Assembly: GCA_009777005.1 (NCBI GenBank) | Contig: WRMT01000036.1 | Span: 1 to 15,271, forward strand | Origin: Methanobrevibacter sp. | Lineage (GTDB): Archaea; Methanobacteriota; Methanobacteria; Methanobacteriales; Methanobacteriaceae | Direction: 5' to 3' | DNA: 15,271 nt | Shown here: positions 6,785-13,400 of the stretch, piece after piece | Layout: each line of letters opens with the position of its first letter | How positions within the stretch are numbered: position 1 is the stretch's first letter | Translations under genes and position numbers: made by a program | Notes under the pieces: generated by a model | What the model saw: only the letters and a program-made list of their open reading frames with translations | The model's database searches: none | What the model was told of the DNA's origin: nothing

Positions 6785-6879
6785 TTTGAGAGAACTTCAT
6801 GTTATTATATTTTCATTCTTGCCATATTTTTTGTAAATTTGAGGGAATTTTACACTAATTTGAATAATCATTTCGTTCA

Positions 6880-6898
6880 TTGACTTTAATAGAGTCAA
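6880..6898 (+). promoter_or_regulatory. Operator-like dyad 1
   Basis: TTGACTTTAATAGAGTCAA forms 8-bp arms (one G-T mismatch that would be a G-U wobble in RNA) around AAT. It lies about 30 bp upstream of the putative TATA box at 6927 and resembles dyad 2 in its TG-CT-TT half-site. Confidence 0.4.
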
Positions 6899-6926
6899 AT
6901 ATACTTTTATAATAATAAAAACATAA

Positions 6927-6933
6927 TATAAAG
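6927..6933 (+). promoter_or_regulatory. Putative TATA box of giant surface-protein gene
   Basis: TATAAAG, preceded by A-rich sequence, is the best TATA-like element between the two dyads. It predicts initiation near 6951-6958 and a leader of about 135-140 nt. A second candidate, TTTATAATT at about 7011-7019, would give a shorter leader. Confidence 0.4.
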
Positions 6934-6937
6934 ATAT

Positions 6938-6954
6938 ATGTCTTTTCAAGACAT
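6938..6954 (+). promoter_or_regulatory. Operator-like dyad 2
   Basis: ATGTCTTTTCAAGACAT is a perfect 7-bp inverted repeat with a 3-bp centre, just downstream of the TATA box and touching the expected transcription start. A repressor bound here would block initiation. Confidence 0.45.
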
Positions 6955-7062
6955 TTCTTACATTACAAAATTTAATATTAAAAATTTTTTTGAGAGAAAA
7001 TGTGAGGTATTTTATAATTTGAGAGAACCGAGAGAAAAATAATTTAATTAAAAAGGTGCAAA

Positions 7063-7095
7063 GTGACTAGTTCACTAGTTGGTGAATTTAAATGA
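7063..7095 (+). other. Possible ten-codon upstream ORF, ATGA overlap with giant gene
   Basis: GTG 7063 has GGTG four nt upstream (7055-7058) and encodes MTSSLVGEFK, ending in TGA 7093-7095, which overlaps the giant gene's ATG (7092-7094). The segment ACTAGTTCACTAGT (7066-7079) within it is also a dyad. It could couple or tune translation of the large protein, or be chance. Confidence 0.2.
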
Positions 7096-7466
7096 ATAAA
7101 TTTATAAATAATAAATTTATAAATAATTTCTTTAATAATATAAGTCAAAAATTTAATTCTAATAATAAAAAAAGCGAAAATATTGATGAAAATGAAATAA
7201 AGGAAAATTTTAATAAAAATGATGAATTAAGTGAAAATTTTAATAATAATAAAATAAGTGAAAATTTTGATGATGAATTAAGTGAAAAATCTTTTAATAA
7301 TAATACTATTAATAATGAAAAAAGTGAAAATTTTAATAATAATGAATTAAGTGAAAAATCTTTTAATAATAAAAATAATAATAAAAAAAGTAAAAAAATT
7401 AATAAAAATAAAATAAATGAAAATTTTAATAATAATAATGAAAAATCTTTTTATAAAAATTTTAAA
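7092..7466 (+). repeat. Low-complexity leader with SE(N/K)xFNN repeats
   Basis: The first 125 residues are almost only Asn, Lys, Glu, Ser, Phe and Ile. A motif such as ELSENFNNN, ELSEKSFNNN or KSENFNNN recurs about six or seven times between residues 45 and 120, and the DNA repeats accordingly (AGTGAAAATTTTAATAAT-type words). It precedes the hydrophobic segment and so should be cytoplasmic or be removed with the signal peptide. It is far longer than a normal signal-peptide n-region. Confidence 0.75.
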
Positions 7467-10400
7467 ATCAAAACAATTTTCTTATCTGTAATTGTTCTTG
7501 GTTTATTATTCTTTGCATGTTTACCCTCTGTGAGTGCATGTGGAACATGTGATACAACTTGTGCATGTGATGATTGTTTTGATTGTCCTGATTGTGCATG
7601 TGTAGCATGTAATGTAGATGGTTCTTCGGAAAAAGAATATTCAAAAAATATTTCACAAATTATCAATGGTTCTACATTGTCTATTGGTGATGGAGTTTTT
7701 GAAAACTACTCGAGAATAGCTATTGATAAAAATGTAACTATTCAAGGAAATGGTGCTAACAATTCAATACTTTTCACCGGATCTGATGTAGCTTTCCATG
7801 TTCTTAGTGGAAATACATTAACACTGTATAATCTAACTATTATTACTAATCATGTTTTTTCTGATGAGGAAATTGCGGATTATAATGCTTTGGTTGGATT
7901 TTTCAATGGTACAATTAGTGGATCTGGAAATGTTGTTTTTGAAAATTGTAAATTTATAAATAATGGTTTTACTACTGCTAATGTAATTCTTGATGTAGAT
8001 TCGACATATAATAATTATTATGTTAACATTACAGCTACTGTTAAAGATGCTAATGGCGATAATTTAAATGGTAGTGTTCTTTTTTATATTGATAATGTTT
8101 TCCATGGGCGAGTTTACGCAAATGATGGTATAGCTAATTTTATTTTCATTTTGCCTAATGGGGATTATTCTGTTCATGCGGTTTTTATTGGTGATGGATT
8201 TTTAAATCCTAAAATTAGCCGTAACAAGAAATCTTTTTCTGTCATGGTTCTATCAAGAGCACCTGTCCCTTTACCTACTACTGGACATATTATATATGTG
8301 TCTCCTACTGGTAGTGATTCTAATGATGGTTTAACTCCTGGTGCACCTAAAGCGTCTATTTTCGGTGGTACTAGTTCTGCTTATACTACTGTCAATGCAA
8401 ATGGATATATTGTTCTTCTCCCTGGAGTTTATGCGGGAACAGGACATAGAGGAGGATCAGTTTCTAAGAATGTGACATTTATTGGTGATCCTGCGGGTAA
8501 TGTTACTGTAGTTACTAATGGTACTACTTTTGCAACACTTAGTCTTGGTACTGCTGCTAATCCTCGTAATGTTAGTGCATTTAATATAAAGTTCCACAAC
8601 TCTACTGCTGGTCGTATATTTTACGTGAATGGATATAACACTCTTAATATTGATAATTGTGAGTTCATGCAGATAACAGGTGTGTCTCTTGGTGCAGGTC
8701 TCTATCTTATTGGTCGAGATATAACTTTAAATTTTTATAATACTGATGTTAGGAATGTAAGAGGTAATGATATTGGTGGATTTATACGATTTGATGGAGC
8801 TTATGTTAACCAATATATAAATTTGAATAATTCAAATTTTACAAATGTATCTTCTGTTAATTATTGTGGTGTAATTTGTACATATACAAGTAATGTTGTT
8901 TATAATATTAACAACTGTAATTTTATTGGTTGTAGTGCTGGTACTCGCCATGCTGGTGTCTTATGTATGGATGGAGACTATATTTTAGTTAATAATAGTA
9001 ATTTCATAAATTCTTCAGCTGCTACAACTGGTGGTTCTATTTATGCTCACCCTGGCGGTGCTAGTCGTGTAGCTTACATTATTAATTCTACTTTTGTTAA
9101 TTCAATTTCCACTAACTATTATTCTTCAGATACTGGTACATCCATGGGTACTACTTCTTCTTCAAGTCTTGGTGGAGCTATTGCTACTAATGGTAATTTA
9201 AATATTTATGACTCTGTTTTTGTAAATTGTACAGCTAAATATGGTGGTGCAATTTTTACTGATGCAGGAACTACAAATATTTATAACACTACTTTTGAAG
9301 ATAATTATATTAGCTATTTAGCTGGTACTGAAGCTAGATTTGGTGGTGCAATTGGGCTTAATGGCGGAACTATTTCTGCATATGATTCTTATTTCAAAAA
9401 TAACAAGGTTCATGTTACTACAACTACTGCTACTTCTGTTTTAGGTGGTGCTATAGGAGTTACTGGTTCTTCAGGTCGAGTAAATCTTTATAATTCTACT
9501 TTTGAAGATAACTTTGTTCTTAGTGATGGAACAGGAACTACAACAAAGACTGCTTATGGTGGTGCTGTTGCAGCTACTGCTGGATTTATAAATATAAATC
9601 AGTGTAATTTTACAAATAATTATGCGATTTCTAATGCAACTGGCGGTACAAGAAATGCTTATGGTGGTGCTATTGGAACTTCTGCTACTTCTGCAAGTAT
9701 AAATATTACATCTTCTAACTTTGATGCCAATTATGTTTTTGGAGCAAGTGATTCTTATGGTGGTGCTTTTGGAACATCTGGAGGTACTATTAATATTCTT
9801 AATTCTAACATAACTAGAAACTCTGCTAACTATGGTGGTGCTGTAGCTGCTGTAGCTGCTGGAACTAATACTGCTAGAATTAATGTTATTAGCTCTTACT
9901 TAGCTGAAAATTCAGCTACTACTTTTGGTGGTGCTATTGGTGTTAGTGGTACTGGAAGTACTATTGTTGTAAATGATTCTGTTGTACATAATAATAGTGC
10001 AGGTACTTATGGTGGTGCTGTAGGTATTAGTAGTGGTGATTTCAGTACAACTGGTTCTAACTATACTTGGAACACTGCTGGTACTTATGGTGGAGCTATT
10101 GGTTCTACTACAAACTTCTATGTGAATTATGGTAACTTCTTTAATAATTCTGCAGGTACTGTTGGAGGTGCTATTGCTTCTCTCGGCTCAACTACCAACA
10201 ATACTATTTTTGGTTCAAGTTTTGTAAACAATTATGCTGTTACAGATGGTACTGCGATTTATGCTGCTGGTAGGGGTAATATTAATTACAACCGTTTCTT
10301 TGCTAATAACGATACTCCTGCAAGAGTTTATAGTACTGTTTGGACTAATGTTTCACAAGGAAGTAATATGAACATAGACTTAAATTGGTGGGGAAATAAT

Positions 10401-13400
10401 ACTCACTTTTCTACTGGAATTATCCCAAACAATTACATTGTTCTTGATGTAAATTATACAGATATTCCTTTGTATAATCGTACTGCACACTTCTTTTACT
10501 TCTTAAGACTTAACACTGGTGCAACCTTTGATGAATCTAGACTTCCAACATTCTTTGGAAATGTTGCTGGTGTGGTTCAAGCATATTCATATAATATAAC
10601 TTTCCTTGCTTCTGAAAGTCATTATATTGGTATTCCATTTAGTCCTTATGGTTATCTTGATGGTATGTTTACTGTTGACTGGTGGAGAAATGAGTTTGCT
10701 AATATTTCTACTGTTACTACTCCAAACATTACATCTCAGAATGTTTTTGGTAAATATAAAAATTTAACTGAGTTAAATGCTACTGTAACTGATAGTGCTG
10801 GTTATGTTTTAGACAATATGTTTGTTGTCTTTTATATTGATGGAGTAGCTGTAGGTAATGGTACAACTGATAGTAATGGATTTGTATCTATTATTTACAA
10901 TGTAACAAGTGCTGGGAATTTTTCATTTGTTTCAAATTATACTGGTAATGATTTAAACTTCTTATCTACTTATGTGACTTATAATGCAAGTTTTGATAGG
11001 AGGAATACTAGTATTTCAGCTATTGATGTTATAGGTAGAGCTTTTGAAACTACTTATTTAAATGCAACTATTGTAGATGAGTATGGTGAGTTTGTAGAAA
11101 ATGTCTTTATTTCTTTCCATAGTCTTACAGGAATAATGTATGCTGGTAATTATTCTAATGCTTCTGGATTTGCTTCAGCAGGAGTTATTTTTAATAATAG
11201 TGGAAATTATTCATTTTATGCATATTTCGATGGAAATGGTAATTATTCTCCTTCTAATTCTTCTGTTGGTGGATATAACATAGCTACAATAACTTTTGAA
11301 TATATTGTTCAAAATAATACCTATAATTTATATGTTAATTCTTCTGGTGGAAATGATGCTTTCCTTGGTGTAAACTGGGATTATGCTTTACAATCAATAT
11401 TCAGGGCTTTAGCTATTGTTAAAGAACAAAATTGGACAAGTTATACTGTGCATATTGCTCCTGGTGTTTACTCTGGTTCTCTTAATGTTAATCAAAATGT
11501 TAGTGACAATGCTACTTTCTTAGGTTATTCTTCATTAGGTGGAGACATTGTATTTGATGGTAACTTTACTAGTAGAAGTGGTTTTAATGTTTTAGCTAAT
11601 GCTAATGTGAATATTTACAACATTACATTTGTTAGAGGTTTAGCTACTGATGGTGGTGCCATTTACTCTAGTGGTTCTCTTAATGTCTATAATTCTAAGT
11701 TTGAAAATAACAATGGAACTGATGGTGGAGCTATTTATAATAATAATTCTAATCTATCTGTAAGTGATTCTAGTTTCACAAATAATACTGTATTTAGTTC
11801 TACTGGTAATAGTCAAGGAGGAGCTATATACACTAATTATGGTAGTGTAAGTATAGCTAACTCAATTTTCAGTTATAACTTAGCTCATTCTAGTGGAATT
11901 TTTGGTGATGGTGGTGCAATCTTTAACAACAACAGTAATGTGATTGTTAGTGATTCCAACTTTGTTAACAACACTGCAAATTATGGTGGAGCTATTAATA
12001 ATGTAATAGATGATAATAATGTATTTATTTCTAGTTTAACAGTGTCTAACTCTAATTTTATTAACAATACTGGATTTAGGCAAGGTGGTGCTATTCAAAG
12101 TTATGGTAGTGCTAGGGTAACTGGTTCTAGTTTCATAAATAGTAGTTCTGACTTTGGTGGAGCTATTATTAGCTATGGTGACTTTAATGTAAGTAGTTCT
12201 AATTTCTTTAATAATACTGCAAATTATTTTGGTGGAGCTATCTATAGTTTAGGCAATGCAACCCATCCAAGTAACTTTGTTTTGACTAACTCTAATGTAA
12301 CAAGTAATGTTGCAAGTCAAGGTGGAGCAGTTTATCATATCCTTGGTAACTTTTTCACAAATGGTTCAAATTTCACAAATAATATTGCTGATTTTGGTGG
12401 AGCTATTTATGGATTTAGTATGGGTAATGTTACTTCTAATAGTTCTAGTTTTACAAATAATACAGCAAATAATGATGGTGGAGCTATTTATAGTTCTGGT
12501 GATTTAAACTTGACCAATTCTAACTTCACTAACAATATTGCAAATGGTAATGGTGGAGGAGTTTATGTCCGTGGAGCTAATAATTTGATTAGTGGTTCTA
12601 ACTTTACTAATAATTCTCAAGCTATTGCTTTAGCTACTACTAACTTTAGTTTAAGTAATAATATTATTGAAGCTAATGAAATCGGAATTCAGTTTGTTCT
12701 TAACAATATGAACTATACAATTTCTGGTTTGTCAGCTAATAATAATATAAGGGATAATCTTTTTGCTATTGGAATTAGTGGTAATGGTAGTAACTATACT
12801 GTCAATGATAATTTTGCTTCTTTAAACAATGGTGGCTTTATATTTACAGGAAACAATAATGCTATTGTAAACTCTACTATAACTGGTTACAATAGGTCTG
12901 ATTCTTGGGCTGTATTTTTCCATGGGTCTTCTAGTAACAACTCCATAATCTCATCTAATATTACTGGTAATCTTAGAGCTATTGGGATAAATGGAACAAA
13001 CAATAGTGTTATAGGTTCAAATATTATGAATAACGACTTAGGAATCCATGTTTTAAGTGGAAGTTCTAATGCTGTTATTAACTTCAACAGAATATTCAAT
13101 AATACTAATTCTCTTGGTGTTGATCTTGTAAATGAAGGAACTAATACTAATGCTGATTATAATTGGTGGGGAACTAACATTCCTTTAGTAAGTGGTATTA
13201 GTTTAAATAATTGGTTTGTTATGGAATTATCTGCTAATACAAATAAAACCCTAGTTAATGCTACAATCTTTGAGCTAATGGGTAATGTTGAATTAGCTTA
13301 TCAGCTTTCACTCCTTGATAATAGTACAGGAGTTACAGGTATTTTTGATGTTGAGCTACTTCCATACTTCTTAGTAAACCTTATTTGGACTGGTCCTAAT

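Larger units (their letters stand above)
6785..7038 (+). promoter_or_regulatory. Repeated TTTGAGAGAA motif upstream of giant gene
   Basis: TTTGAGAGAA occurs at 6785-6794, 6989-6998 and 7018-7027, with a further GAGAGAAAA at 7030-7038. These are among the few G-containing words in a very A/T-rich region, all in the same orientation and all upstream of one gene. They could bind a regulator or act in the leader RNA; purpose unknown. Confidence 0.3.

Noticed and set aside
4846..7091. Possible tRNA or structured RNA in the gene-free stretch
   Set aside because: No cloverleaf-like pairing and no local rise in GC, which usually marks such RNAs in very A/T-rich genomes.
7451..7666. Two overlapping minus-strand frames rich in His and Met
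   Set aside because: They are the antisense of the signal segment and Cys cluster; the composition follows from the complement of repeated TGT and GCA codons.
12307..12507. Plus-strand frame of hydrophobic composition in another phase
   Set aside because: It lies inside the beta-helix coils of the giant gene and arises from repeated codons read out of phase.
12887..13099. Minus-strand Leu-rich frame
   Set aside because: It is antisense to the giant gene, with no ribosome site or recognisable domain.
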